Source: Croceimicrobium sp965279135 (GTDB lineage: Bacteria; Bacteroidota; Bacteroidia; Flavobacteriales; Schleiferiaceae). Taken from it: a stretch of DNA of 64,000 bases. The stretch spans positions 2,604,001 through 2,668,000 of the forward strand of contig OZ257133.1 of assembly GCA_965279135.1 (NCBI GenBank). The letters are read 5' to 3'. A model generated the notes under the pieces. The model saw only the letters and a program-made list of their open reading frames with translations, did not search any database and was not told where the DNA came from. The position numbers and the translations under genes are program-made. The number at the start of each line of letters is the position of its first letter. The first letter of the stretch is position 1. Of this stretch, positions 52,557-61,421 are shown in pieces.

Positions 52557-53888
52557 TTAAAGTTCGAAATCAAGATTTACGTTGAGCTTCTTAGCAATAA
52601 GGCGGTTAAGTCTCTTACGCAGTTCGGGAATCTTAACATTCCTTAAACCATCATTCGCAAAAGCGTATAGTAAGAGTGCCTTTCCTTCTTTCTCGGGAAT
52701 ACCTCGCGTTTTTAGATAGAACAGAGCATCCTCATCGAGCTGCCCTATGGTACAACCATGAGAACATTGCACATCGTCGGCATAAATCTCTAATTGAGGT
52801 TTAGTATCAATCGATGACTTATCGGTTAGAAGAATATTGTTGTTCTGCTGGAAAGCATTAGTCTTCTGGGCATGAGGATGTACCATTACCTTCCCGTTAA
52901 ATACACCATGGGCACTTTCATCGTAAATGCCCTTGTACATCTCGTCCGAATAACAATTTGGTACTTTATGATCAACCAGGGTATGGTGGTCTACGGTTTG
53001 GTTACCATCGATTACGGTTATCCCGTCGAGATGGCTCTCCGTATGTTCTTCTTCTAAAAAGAAGTTGAGATTATTACGAATGAATTTTCCGCCAAAGGAA
53101 TAAGTTCCAACTGTTACGACACTGTTGCGGTATTGCTTAACCGAGGTACTATCTATTATGGATGCCGCAGGGGCATCGTTTTGAATTTTATAATAGTTGA
53201 GTCTCGAATCTCGCAATGCGAAAATCTCCGTAGCCGTATTGGTTAAAACATCGTGCTCACTTAAGCTTTGATGACGCTCCAGAATAGAAACCTCTGCATT
53301 CTGTTCTACCAAAATCAGATTGCGGGGTTGCGCCATCGTAGCTACACCCTGATCAGTGGTAATAAAAATGATCTCAACGGGCTTATCAACTACCTGCCCT
53401 TTCTTAATCCGAATAAAAGCCCCTTCTTTCGCGAAAGCAGTATTCGCAGCAGCAAGTGGTTCATTCTCAGGAATGGCTTTTCCGAAATATTGCTCCGCGA
53501 CATCCTGATACTTGTTCAGCATATTGCTGAAAGTGCAGATATCAAATCCTTGATGCGTGGTTTCACTTAGCCAGGAACTATAGTATCCATCAATAAATAC
53601 CAGTTTGTAGGTATCTACGTCATTAAGGAAGAATCTTTTAATAGAGCTGAAGTCAACGGTCTGCTCATCACTTACAAACACTCTATAATCCGGTTTCAGA
53701 ATAGGCTTGAGGTTGGTGTACTTCCATTCCTCATCGCGCTTGGTGGGAAAACCCATATCAACAAAGCGCTGGAAGGCTTCTCGGCGACGAGCATGCATGC
53801 TTAAGGACTCTGCCCCCATGCCATTGAGCTCGTTCTCAAAAACCAAAAAGGACGATTCCAATTTATCCTTCAATGCTTCCATATCCAT
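52557..53888 (-). CDS. sufD: Fe-S scaffold protein SufD
   Basis: The 443-residue SufD is part of the SufBC2D scaffold. It has FPTKRDEEWKYTNL near the start and the right-handed beta-helix core with VDHHTLVDHKVPNCYSDEMYKGI and IYADDVQCSHGCTIGQLDEDAL, a segment shared with SufB and containing the conserved histidine and cysteine of the SufB-SufD interface. It sits four bases after sufC. The N-terminus shows the usual helical region. Confidence 0.95.
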   Translation of the reverse strand: MDMEALKDKLESSFLVFENELNGMGAESLSMHARRREAFQRFVDMGFPTKRDEEWKYTNLKPILKPDYRVFVSDEQTVDFSSIKRFFLNDVDTYKLVFIDGYYSSWLSETTHQGFDICTFSNMLNKYQDVAEQYFGKAIPENEPLAAANTAFAKEGAFIRIKKGQVVDKPVEIIFITTDQGVATMAQPRNLILVEQNAEVSILERHQSLSEHDVLTNTATEIFALRDSRLNYYKIQNDAPAASIIDSTSVKQYRNSVVTVGTYSFGGKFIRNNLNFFLEEEHTESHLDGITVIDGNQTVDHHTLVDHKVPNCYSDEMYKGIYDESAHGVFNGKVMVHPHAQKTNAFQQNNNILLTDKSSIDTKPQLEIYADDVQCSHGCTIGQLDEDALFYLKTRGIPEKEGKALLLYAFANDGLRNVKIPELRKRLNRLIAKKLNVNLDFEL

Positions 53889-53892
53889 CCAA

Positions 53893-54648
53893 TTAGGCCT
53901 CTACAGCACCTTCTTTTAACCAATCGTAGCCTTTCTCTTCTAATTCCAGAGCCAGGTTCTTATCCCCGCTTTTTACAATGCGGCCCTTGTTTAGGACATG
54001 CACGTAATCGGGCACGATATAATCCAACAAACGTTGATAGTGGGTAATCACGATAACCGCATTATTCTCACTTTTCAGTTTGTTTACGCCATTGGCGACA
54101 ATGCGTAATGCGTCGATATCCAATCCGGAATCTGTTTCGTCCAAGATCGCCAGTTTGGGCTCAAGCATAGCCATTTGGAAAATCTCGTTACGCTTTTTCT
54201 CCCCTCCCGAAAAACCTTCATTGAGGCTACGACTTAAAAATGAATTGTCGATTTCCAAAAGGGCCATCTTCTCACGCATCTTCTTAAGCATCACATTGGC
54301 AGGCATAGCCTCCTCTCCGCGAGCTTTGCGACTTTCATTAATAGCCGTTTTGATAAAATTGGTTACCGTTACCCCTGGAATTTCTACTGGATATTGGAAA
54401 GAGAGAAAAATTCCTTTATGGGCGCGTTCATCAGCGTCTAAATCCAAAAGATCTTCGCCTTCGAAATCAATATTTCCGGCACTCACTTCATAGTCCTCTC
54501 TACCGGCAATTACTGATGAAAGGGTACTTTTTCCAGAACCGTTAGGCCCCATTATAGCGTGTACTTCCCCAGCCTTAACTTCCAGGTCAATACCTCTTAG
54601 TATTTCTTTTCCTTCAATTCCTGCTTGAAGGTTGTTGATTTTTAACAT
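53893..54648 (-). CDS. sufC: Fe-S assembly ATPase SufC
   Basis: The 251-residue ABC-type ATPase has Walker A GPNGSGKSTLSSV, signature NEGFSGGEKKRNEI and Walker B LAILDETDSGLDIDAL. It binds to SufB and SufD and its ATP cycle opens the scaffold for cluster assembly. The protein is cytoplasmic. It follows sufB after 20 bases. Confidence 0.96.
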   Translation of the reverse strand: MLKINNLQAGIEGKEILRGIDLEVKAGEVHAIMGPNGSGKSTLSSVIAGREDYEVSAGNIDFEGEDLLDLDADERAHKGIFLSFQYPVEIPGVTVTNFIKTAINESRKARGEEAMPANVMLKKMREKMALLEIDNSFLSRSLNEGFSGGEKKRNEIFQMAMLEPKLAILDETDSGLDIDALRIVANGVNKLKSENNAVIVITHYQRLLDYIVPDYVHVLNKGRIVKSGDKNLALELEEKGYDWLKEGAVEA

Positions 54649-54668
54649 GATGCTTAATTGAGAGATTT

Positions 54669-56111
54669 TTATCCTACCGAACCTTCTAAACTAATTGCGA
54701 GAAGCTTTTGAGCTTCTACGGCAAATTCCATAGGTAATTGGTTCAATACGTCTTTGCAGTATCCATTTACAATCAGGGCAATGGCTTCTTCTTCACCGAT
54801 GCCTCTTTGATTGCAATAAAAAATCTGGTCCTCCCCAATTTTAGAAGTAGTGGCTTCGTGTTCAATCTTAGCCGACTTGTTCTTCGTTTCGATATAAGGG
54901 AAAGTGTGAGAACCACAGCTACTTCCCATTAGAAGGGAGTCGCACTGTGAAAAATTTCGCGCATTCTGAGCACGTGGACCAATTTTCACCAATCCACGAT
55001 AGCTTCCGTTCGACTTACCGGCACAAATACCTTTAGAGATGATGGTGCTCTTGGTGTTCTTGCCTAAGTGAATCATCTTCGTTCCGGTATCGGCTTGCTG
55101 GAAGTTATTGGTAACCGCCACGCTATAAAACTCACCTACGGAGTTTTCACCTTTTAAAATACAGGAAGGGTATTTCCAGGTTACAGCAGAACCTGTCTCC
55201 ACCTGTGTCCAGGAAATTTTGGCATTGCGCTCACAAAGACCTCGCTTGGTAACGAAGTTGTATACGCCGCCCTTGCCTTCCTTATCACCAGGATACCAGT
55301 TTTGAACGGTAGAGTACTTAATTTCAGCATCATCGAGTGCCACAAGCTCTACAACCGCAGCGTGCAATTGATTTTCATCGCGCATTGGGGCAGTACAGCC
55401 TTCCAGATAGCTCACATAACTTGCCTCATCAGCAATTACAAGGGTGCGCTCAAACTGACCGGTACCAGCTTCATTGATTCTGAAATAAGTACTTAGTTCC
55501 ATTGGGCAACGTACTCCTTTTGGAATGTAGCAGAAGGAACCATCGGTAAAAACCGCAGAATTCAATGCCGCGTAATAGTTATCGGATTTTGGCACCACGG
55601 TACCTAAATACTTCTGTACCAATTCCGGGTGCTCTTGAATTGCATCCGACATTGAACAGAAAATAATTCCCAATTCGGCTAACTTCTCCTTAAAGGTCGT
55701 TTTCACAGAAACCGAGTCTACGACAACATCCATCGCCACTCCACTAAGGCGTTTCTGCTCTTCAAGTGAAATACCAAGTTTTTCAAAAGTCTTAAGCAAT
55801 TCAGGATCGACCTCATCAAGGCTATCCAATTGCTTCTTTTGCTTTGGTGCTGAATAGTAGGATATCGCTTGCAGATCAGGCTCAGGATAGGAAACATTGG
55901 GCCATTTAGGCTCAGTCATTTTCAGGAATTTCTGATAGGCATCTAAACGCCATTCAGTCATCCATTCGGGCTCGTTCTTTTTAGCAGAAATTAAACGAAT
56001 TACATCTTCATTTAATCCAGGTGGAACCTTATCGGCCTCTATATCTGTATAAAAGCCGTATTTATATTCGGAAGCGGTAACTTCCTCCAGGTAGCTCTCT
56101 TCGGTTTTCAT
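54669..56111 (-). CDS. sufB: Fe-S scaffold protein SufB
   Basis: The 480-residue SufB is the main scaffold subunit on which clusters are formed. It has the typical start (EYKYGFYTDIEADKVPPGL) and the beta-helix core with GSFCYIPKGVRCPMELSTYF, KNTKSTIISKGICAGKSNGSY and CDSLLMGSSCGSHTFPYIE. The C-terminal Cys and His residues that hold the nascent cluster are within the last 120 residues. It is 12 bases after sufA and 20 bases before sufC. Confidence 0.96.
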   Translation of the reverse strand: MKTEESYLEEVTASEYKYGFYTDIEADKVPPGLNEDVIRLISAKKNEPEWMTEWRLDAYQKFLKMTEPKWPNVSYPEPDLQAISYYSAPKQKKQLDSLDEVDPELLKTFEKLGISLEEQKRLSGVAMDVVVDSVSVKTTFKEKLAELGIIFCSMSDAIQEHPELVQKYLGTVVPKSDNYYAALNSAVFTDGSFCYIPKGVRCPMELSTYFRINEAGTGQFERTLVIADEASYVSYLEGCTAPMRDENQLHAAVVELVALDDAEIKYSTVQNWYPGDKEGKGGVYNFVTKRGLCERNAKISWTQVETGSAVTWKYPSCILKGENSVGEFYSVAVTNNFQQADTGTKMIHLGKNTKSTIISKGICAGKSNGSYRGLVKIGPRAQNARNFSQCDSLLMGSSCGSHTFPYIETKNKSAKIEHEATTSKIGEDQIFYCNQRGIGEEEAIALIVNGYCKDVLNQLPMEFAVEAQKLLAISLEGSVG

Positions 56112-56123
56112 ATCGTATTGTGC

Positions 56124-56453
56124 TTATACTGCAAAGCTTTCTCCGCAACCGCAGGTTCTGGAAGCATTTGGGTTATTGAAGGAGAAGCCTTTGCCATTAA
56201 GTCCACCACTAAAATCCAGGGTGGTACCCACTAAGTATAAAAAGCTCTTTTTATCTACTAGTATCTTGACACCCTGGTCTTCAAAAAGTTTATCAGTTTC
56301 CTTCAATTCTTTATCGAAATCCAGCATGTACGACAAACCACTACATCCTCCACTGCTTACACCTACTCTCACATAAGTGTCTTCCAAACTGCTCCCACTA
56401 TCCGCCATCAGGCTGCTTAATCGCTGCTTCGCTGAGTCTGATACTTTGATCAT
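56124..56453 (-). CDS. sufA: HesB/IscA-type Fe-S carrier (SufA-like), first gene of the suf operon
   Basis: The 109-residue A-type carrier has GVSSGGCSGLSYML (first cysteine) and SRTCGCGESFAV (C-x-C at the C-terminus), the three cysteines that hold a cluster in transit. It is the first gene of a minus-strand operon that runs to 48286. The CAT at 56451-56453 is the start codon, 33 bases downstream of an exact TACATTTG -7 element read on this strand. Confidence 0.93.
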   Translation of the reverse strand: MIKVSDSAKQRLSSLMADSGSSLEDTYVRVGVSSGGCSGLSYMLDFDKELKETDKLFEDQGVKILVDKKSFLYLVGTTLDFSGGLNGKGFSFNNPNASRTCGCGESFAV

Positions 56454-56485
56454 GAGTAATTTAGATTTAGTACAAATTAAGAATG

Positions 56486-56493
56486 CAAATGTA
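56486..56493 (-). promoter_or_regulatory. -7 element of the suf operon
   Basis: Read on the minus strand, TACATTTG is an exact TAnnTTTG match with the start codon of sufA about 33 bases downstream. No TTG is present at the usual 19-base distance, so the -33 region is weak. The 130-base region between sufA and thiL holds no other palindrome that I trust as an IscR or SufR site. Confidence 0.5.
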
Positions 56494-56571
56494 CATATAA
56501 GTGTTCGCTTGGGGAACAGATTATAAGTGAAGTAAAGAAAAACTGAGATGTTAATAGAGGAGAACTATGTG

Positions 56572-56579
56572 TAGCTTTG
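56572..56579 (+). promoter_or_regulatory. -7 element of thiL, directly before its start codon
   Basis: TAGCTTTG matches TAnnTTTG exactly and lies only five bases before the ATG at 56584. If it is used in the normal way, transcription begins at or within a base or two of the start codon, so the thiL transcript may be leaderless. Confidence 0.4.
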
Positions 56580-56583
56580 CAGC

Positions 56584-57633
56584 ATGGCAACAGAAGAAAA
56601 ATTTACCAGCCTGAATGAGCTTGGAGAATTCGGTCTTATTGACCGTCTCACACGGGATTTCCCACTTACTCAGGCTTCTACTATAAAGGGCATTGGGGAT
56701 GATGCAGCGATTCTCGAATTCCTAAACGGCAGAACGGTTATAAGTACCGATATGCTTGTTGAAGGAGTGCATTTCGATCTTAGCTATATACCTCCACAGC
56801 ACTTGGGTTACAAAGCAGTAGCAGTTAACCTATCGGATATCTATGCTATGAACGCTAGACCAAGCCAGATTACAGTTAGCATAGCGGTAAGCAATCGTTT
56901 CGGAGTAGAATTTCTGGATCTTATTTATGAAGGAATACGCCATGCTTGCGAAGTATACGAGGTTGACCTGGTAGGTGGAGATACGACTTCATCGTATTCC
57001 GGTTTGATAATTAGTGTAACAGCCCTGGGCGAAGCTGAGGAAAACCAGATTAAGGAACGCAGCGCGGCCAAGGAAAATGATTTGCTCGTTGTGAGCGGTG
57101 ACCTGGGTGGAGCTTATATGGGTTTGCAGGTTCTTGAAAGGGAAAAAGCAGTTTTTCAAGCCAATCCGGATGCTCAACCAGAGCTGGAAGAATATAAGTA
57201 TCCTGTTGGTCGACAGTTAAAACCGGAAGCGCGAAAAGACATTCCTGATCTCTTGGAAAAACTAGGAGTCGAGATCAACGCCATGATAGATATTTCTGAT
57301 GGACTTAGCTCCGAAGCACTGCATATCTCTAAGGCTTCAAAGCTTGGTCTAAGAATTTATGAGGATAAAATTCCAATCGACCCGAGTGTATACAAACTCG
57401 CAGAAGAGTTTAAACTGAGCGCCACTACCATCGCATTAAACGGAGGAGAAGACTATGAACTACTCTTTACCATTCCGCTTTCAGAGCATGATAAGATAAA
57501 GGCGAATCCACATCTTACGGTAATTGGTCATATGACGGAAGCAAATGACGAGGCCAAGTTAGTGGCAAGAGACGGGGCTGAAGTTCCACTGGAAGCTCAA
57601 GGCTGGAATGCGTTAAGAGATTCTGAGGAGTAA
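56584..57633 (+). CDS. thiL: Thiamine-monophosphate kinase
   Basis: The 349-residue enzyme phosphorylates thiamine monophosphate to the active cofactor thiamine diphosphate with ATP. The N-terminal ATP/Mg motif is IKGIGDDAAIL, followed by ISTDMLVEGVHFDLS and VDLVGGDTTSSYSG, which are the aspartate-rich Mg2+ sites of the PurM/ThiL fold; MIDISDGLSSEA and LNGGEDYELLFT are the other family marks. The length is normal. It is divergent from the suf operon and five bases from the end of the convergent hypothetical gene. Confidence 0.95.
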   Translation: MATEEKFTSLNELGEFGLIDRLTRDFPLTQASTIKGIGDDAAILEFLNGRTVISTDMLVEGVHFDLSYIPPQHLGYKAVAVNLSDIYAMNARPSQITVSIAVSNRFGVEFLDLIYEGIRHACEVYEVDLVGGDTTSSYSGLIISVTALGEAEENQIKERSAAKENDLLVVSGDLGGAYMGLQVLEREKAVFQANPDAQPELEEYKYPVGRQLKPEARKDIPDLLEKLGVEINAMIDISDGLSSEALHISKASKLGLRIYEDKIPIDPSVYKLAEEFKLSATTIALNGGEDYELLFTIPLSEHDKIKANPHLTVIGHMTEANDEAKLVARDGAEVPLEAQGWNALRDSEE

Positions 57634-57638
57634 TCTGC

Positions 57639-58577
57639 TTAGGTCCATCTAGCTTCTAATTGCTTAAGCAGCGTGGCAAAGGTGTTTTCCCTTTCTAAGG
57701 CATTCTGATTACTTACGGATACTGCGTAAGCCTGATGTTGGCGAAATTCTTCCTGAAAATCCTGGCAGAGTCTTGAATCACTAATGGTCATAAAGTTGGC
57801 ACTGCTCAGAGCCGTCATAAGAACTCGCTTGCCTTTTGATTCAATAAGACCACCATTATTCATGGTCATGAAGTCGGTGAAAAGTAAATCCAGCTTACCG
57901 AGTTTATCCTTCTTACCTGCTTTAGACCACTGCTTGTAATCAACCATATGCGTCATTAAGGATTCGTAGAGGCCTCCTCGATATTTCTCGCCAAACCGTT
58001 TCAAATTACAGTACCAATCAATCATGTCTAGCTGATTGTTTAATACTTGCCGGCTCCACACCTCAATACTGCCCAGGTGCCGGTATAATCGATGAACTTC
58101 ACGACACAGACTATAAGTGTCAATGTCCAGCTTAAGTAGTCCTTTATCTCCTAATTGGTTGGCCCACATCGAAATCTTAAACTCCGCCAAATTTCGATCT
58201 GCCAGAAAAAAGAAAAGGGGAAGGTCTCGAGCTACGTATTTGAGGCTGGCCTTATTAATCAATGCCTCCTCAAAACGTTGAATTATGAGTTTTAAGTATT
58301 GACTCAGCTCACGCTTATCGCGAAAACTGCAGTAGGTCGAAACTACCGTATTGGGATTAAGAACTTCCTTCAGCGTTACGGATAAAACATTAGGAGCAAG
58401 ATTAATGATTTTAGAAAACTGCTCCAGGCTCAACTTAATATCGCCAGTATATTTCCTTCGAGCAGTGCTATAGTCTACATCTAAAATTTCCTGTAACCAT
58501 TTGCTAACCGCTTCGTCAGCCCCAAGCTCCTTGCGAAGAGATCCCATGATCTCAGCTTGAAAACCCCGTTCCCCCAT
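57639..58577 (-). CDS. Protein with an N-terminal helix-turn-helix-like region, function unknown
   Basis: About 312 residues from MGERGFQAEI; the ATG 39 bases upstream gives a longer form with little family likeness. Residues about 22-60 (WLQEILDVDYSTARRKYTGDI and LSLEQFSKIINLAPN) look like a helix-turn-helix of the type found in small XRE-like regulators, with the S-x-x-x-x-R-x-K at the second helix. The rest is helical and has no known enzyme motif. Similar proteins are common in Bacteroidota and unassigned. It ends five bases from the convergent thiL stop. Upstream lies the repeat-rich intergenic region. Confidence 0.6.
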   Translation of the reverse strand: MGERGFQAEIMGSLRKELGADEAVSKWLQEILDVDYSTARRKYTGDIKLSLEQFSKIINLAPNVLSVTLKEVLNPNTVVSTYCSFRDKRELSQYLKLIIQRFEEALINKASLKYVARDLPLFFFLADRNLAEFKISMWANQLGDKGLLKLDIDTYSLCREVHRLYRHLGSIEVWSRQVLNNQLDMIDWYCNLKRFGEKYRGGLYESLMTHMVDYKQWSKAGKKDKLGKLDLLFTDFMTMNNGGLIESKGKRVLMTALSSANFMTISDSRLCQDFQEEFRQHQAYAVSVSNQNALERENTFATLLKQLEARWT

Positions 58578-58724
58578 TTTGTATTGTTTCAGGTAGCAGT
58601 TTCGGGAAACCACCACAAATTAACGGGGGCAGAATCACAAATATAAAAGCATATCCTTGGAACTATTTATTCAACCCTCAGGTTTTTAGGCGTTTAAAAG
58701 AATTTTATAAGTGTTTAGGGTGGG

Positions 58725-58776
58725 GGTTAGTAATTGGTAGATTGTATATGGTAGTTAGTATTTAGTAGAAGGTAGA
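58725..58776. repeat. Left TAGT-rich short repeat array
   Basis: The sequence contains GGTAGTTAGTATTTAGTAGAAGGTAG and related words, a degenerate run of the heptad GTAGTTA/TAGTAGA. Similar strings follow each copy of the 123-base unit near 58875 and 58998-59036. They are reverse complements of the right array at 59166-59238. Confidence 0.6.
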
Positions 58777-58778
58777 AA

Positions 58779-59010
58779 GACTTGGTGGGGTCCAGTATTA
58801 TTGAGCCAGACCAAAAACGATACTAGTGCTGTTCTCATATCTCAATACTCAAAGCGAAGCGATCTCAGTACTAGTAGATAGTAGTTAGTAGAAAGTATAA
58901 AGACCTGGTCGAGTCCAGTATTATTGAGCCAGACCAAATACTATGCTAATGCTGTTCTCACATCTCAATACTCAAAGCGAAGCGATCTCAATACTAGTTG
59001 ATAGTAGATA
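58779..59010. repeat. Tandem repeat with 123-base period
   Basis: Two copies, 58779-58901 and 58902 to about 59010, align without gaps at a period of 123 bases: TCCAGTATTATTGAGCCAG at 58791 and again at 58914, and AAAGCGAAGCGATCTCA near 58850 and 58973. Only about ten positions differ in the aligned part. A third, more diverged partial copy begins near 59039 (GACCTGGGATCG, then TTGAGGTAGACCA). Within each copy the sequence TCTCAATACT (or TCTCAGTACT) appears twice around CAAAGCGAAGCGA. Confidence 0.75.
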
Positions 59011-59165
59011 GTAGCTAGTAGTTAGTAGTTAGTAGAAAGACCTGGGATCGTTCAAGATCATTGAGGTAGACCAATTACATATTGTCTACAATGAATTAAG
59101 ATACGCAGCGCAAGGACTTGTAATGTAAAAAGAATCCAAACCAAGCAATTGACCGCCAGCATCCG

Positions 59166-59238
59166 TACCAACTACCAACTACCAACTACCAGCTACCAGC
59201 TACCAACTACCAGCTACCAGCTACCAGCTACTAACTAC
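59166..59238. repeat. Seven-base repeat array CTACCAA/CTACCAG
   Basis: About ten units of CTACCAA or CTACCAG in a row, ending CTACTAACTAC. The array touches the 3' end of the alpha/beta hydrolase; the stop codon of that gene (59235-59237, CTA on the plus strand) is part of the last heptad. Read on the opposite strand the units are TTGGTAG or CTGGTAG, matching the words in the left array. Together they could fold into a long imperfect stem with the 123-base repeats as loop. Confidence 0.7.
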
Positions 59239-60032
59239 TTTTTACTACCCCCCAAAAACTCCTTCAAGCCCTTAATCAAATCCTCAGGCTCCTCAAGATG
59301 AGACATATGCCCTTCTTCTAAGAGATAACCTTCAACTGATTTGTGTTCCATCTGTTCCTTTAATGCTTCAATTGGCAATACAGGATCTTGTTGCGATGCG
59401 ATTAAGGAAACCGGATAGGGTGCAAAGGCCAGAATAGCCTCACGATCGGGTCGGATTTTCATCCCTTCTAAAGCCGCAACAACCCCCTGAGGACTGGTGC
59501 GCATTGCTTCCTCTCTTGCCCAATTAATCTCCGCTTTGAGCCTGCTTCGGCTAGATTCGCTGAAAAGCAGGGGAATAGCATTTCGAATGTAAGAACTCGG
59601 ATCCTGCTTGACCAGCTTAATTGCTCGATCGCGATTTAGCTTCCTCTCCGGATCGTCGGCTCGGGAATTTGAATTCATCAGAACCAATCCCTTCAAATGG
59701 TCAGGATATCTTTCCGCAAAGGCCAGAGCAACATAGCCTCCCATAGAATGACCACAGAGGATAGCCTTTCTCAGCGACAAGTGTCGCATCAAGGCGAGAA
59801 CGACTTCAGCCATTTCCTCCATACTATGGACGTATCCTAAATTCTCAGAGTCACCATGACCAGGAAGATCTAAGGTGATTTTACGAAGTGTACGAGGAAG
59901 AGCAGGGATAATGTTCTTCCACATCCGCCTATTCTCTAAAAAACCATGAAGAAATATAACCGCTCTGCCGCGGCCTTCATCCTCTCCAACAAAGCGAGCT
60001 CCCTTATAATGAAACTCGAAAGTCATAGCCAT
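59235..60032 (-). CDS. Alpha/beta hydrolase
   Basis: The 265-residue protein has the alpha/beta hydrolase fold: VIFLHGFLENRRMWKNII with the oxyanion-hole H-G-F, the nucleophile elbow CGHSMGGYVALAFA (Ser), and the C-terminal YLLEEGHMSHLEEPED that supplies the histidine. DLPGHGDSENLG is another usual segment. It lies one base into the end of the pepP gene (TAATG overlap), so the two are co-transcribed. The substrate cannot be inferred. Confidence 0.9.
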   Translation of the reverse strand: MAMTFEFHYKGARFVGEDEGRGRAVIFLHGFLENRRMWKNIIPALPRTLRKITLDLPGHGDSENLGYVHSMEEMAEVVLALMRHLSLRKAILCGHSMGGYVALAFAERYPDHLKGLVLMNSNSRADDPERKLNRDRAIKLVKQDPSSYIRNAIPLLFSESSRSRLKAEINWAREEAMRTSPQGVVAALEGMKIRPDREAILAFAPYPVSLIASQQDPVLPIEALKEQMEHKSVEGYLLEEGHMSHLEEPEDLIKGLKEFLGGSKK

Positions 60033-61321
60033 TAGGAATTCATTATGTCTTCGATCTCCTCTATCTCTTTGGGAATCCCTGCGGTCATATTAAGATTGGA
60101 ATCCTCTCCAATCACAATATTATCCTCAATGCGAATACCAATTCCTTCTTCAGGGATATAGATGCCCGGTTCGCAAGTAAATACGTTCCCCACTTCCATA
60201 TTCTCGGTCCATAAGCCCACATCATGAACATCAAGACCCAAGTAATGCGATGTGCCATGCATAAAATACTTTTTATATGCAGGCCAATTGGGGTCTTCAT
60301 TACGAACATCCTCCATACTAATGAGCTTCAAATCCACAAGTTCCTTGGTCATAAGCTCACCAACCTGCTTGTGGTATTCATGCAGTTGGTTACCTGGTCG
60401 CAATAGATCCATCGCCGCCTTTTCCACTCTTAAAACCGCATTATAAATCTCTTTTTGCCGATCTGTAAACCGCCCATTTACAGGGTAGCAACGCGTTACA
60501 TCACTGGCATAATTGGCATACCAATTCCCGCAGTCGAAAAGGACCAGATCTCCGTCTTTACATTCCTTATCATTCTCAATATAATGCAGTACGCAAGCGC
60601 TCGATCCAGATGCAATAATCGGGGTATAGCTAAAATCAGGTGATCCATTCCGCTTGTACTCATGAATAAATTCAGCTTCTAACTCATACTCCATGATCCC
60701 TGGGCGCATAACTTTCAAAATGCGATTAAAGGCCTTGGTATTGATATCACAGGCCTTCTGCATTAACTCTACCTCAATGGGAGATTTTACCGATCGCAAG
60801 CGATGCATAATTGGAGCACTGCGCTCATATTTATGCATGGGGTATTTATCCTGAATCCATTTGCGAAAGCGATCATCACGTGTTTCTACCGGATTGTTTG
60901 CTCGTAGGTGCTCATTGCTATTTAGATATACCGATTGAGCCTGAGACATCACATCTTTAAAAATCTTATCAAACTCACTTAACCAAAAAACCGAACTGAT
61001 CCCTGTCAAATTACGAGCTTCCTCCTTCGTGAGTTTCGCTCCTTCCCAACGAGCTATTTGCTCATTGGTCTCAATTAAAAAAAGCATCTCGCGATGTGCC
61101 TCATTGAATGCATCAGGAAATAGAATCAAAATACTCTCCTCCTGATCAACACCGCTTAGGTAAAACAGATCTCGATTTTGAACCAGAGGCAATGTACCAT
61201 CCGCATTGGTGGGAAGAATGTCATTAGCATTAAAGATGGCCAGTCCACCTTGACTAAGATGGGCCTTAAATCTTTTACGGTTATCAATGAATAATTGCGA
61301 ATTAATTGCCTGGTAGCGCAT
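60032..61321 (-). CDS. pepP: Xaa-Pro aminopeptidase (M24B)
   Basis: About 429 residues from MRYQAINSQL; the ATG eight codons upstream would place the start ahead of the likely transcription start and was not chosen. The N-terminal domain is that of PepP (IFNANDILPTNADGTLPLVQ) and the pita-bread catalytic domain has LFDCGNWYANYASDVTR, HGTSHYLGLDVHDVG and TCEPGIYIPEEGIGIRIEDN, whose Asp, His and Glu residues bind two metal ions. It removes N-terminal residues before proline in the cytoplasm. A -7 element lies at 61343-61350. Confidence 0.95.
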   Translation of the reverse strand: MRYQAINSQLFIDNRKRFKAHLSQGGLAIFNANDILPTNADGTLPLVQNRDLFYLSGVDQEESILILFPDAFNEAHREMLFLIETNEQIARWEGAKLTKEEARNLTGISSVFWLSEFDKIFKDVMSQAQSVYLNSNEHLRANNPVETRDDRFRKWIQDKYPMHKYERSAPIMHRLRSVKSPIEVELMQKACDINTKAFNRILKVMRPGIMEYELEAEFIHEYKRNGSPDFSYTPIIASGSSACVLHYIENDKECKDGDLVLFDCGNWYANYASDVTRCYPVNGRFTDRQKEIYNAVLRVEKAAMDLLRPGNQLHEYHKQVGELMTKELVDLKLISMEDVRNEDPNWPAYKKYFMHGTSHYLGLDVHDVGLWTENMEVGNVFTCEPGIYIPEEGIGIRIEDNIVIGEDSNLNMTAGIPKEIEEIEDIMNS

Positions 61322-61342
61322 GGCGAAAAATTTGGATTTGGG

Positions 61343-61350
61343 CAAAGTTA
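61343..61350 (-). promoter_or_regulatory. -7 element of the pepP operon
   Basis: Minus-strand TAACTTTG is an exact TAnnTTTG match, and transcription should begin near 61338, about 17 bases before the ATG at 61321. No TTG is found at the 19-base distance, so the -33 element is weak. It is one half of a divergent region with the sdhC promoter. Confidence 0.5.
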
Positions 61351-61421
61351 GAAATTAAGCAATGGCTTATCCGCACTTCGATCCAAGCCTTTTGTTTAAT
61401 CATTCTAAATAAAAGCTCAAC

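Larger units (their letters stand above)
58578..59234. other. 657-base non-coding region with repeats
   Basis: The stretch between the unknown gene and the alpha/beta hydrolase has no ORF. Bases 58578 to about 58724 show no clear feature. From about 58725 onward the sequence consists of repeats, listed separately: a 123-base tandem repeat, a diverged third copy, and seven-base arrays on both sides. No tRNA or typical terminator is seen. Confidence 0.75.

Noticed and set aside
58725..59238. CRISPR array
   Set aside because: The repeats are seven-base and 123-base units without unique spacers of uniform size, and there is no cas gene nearby.
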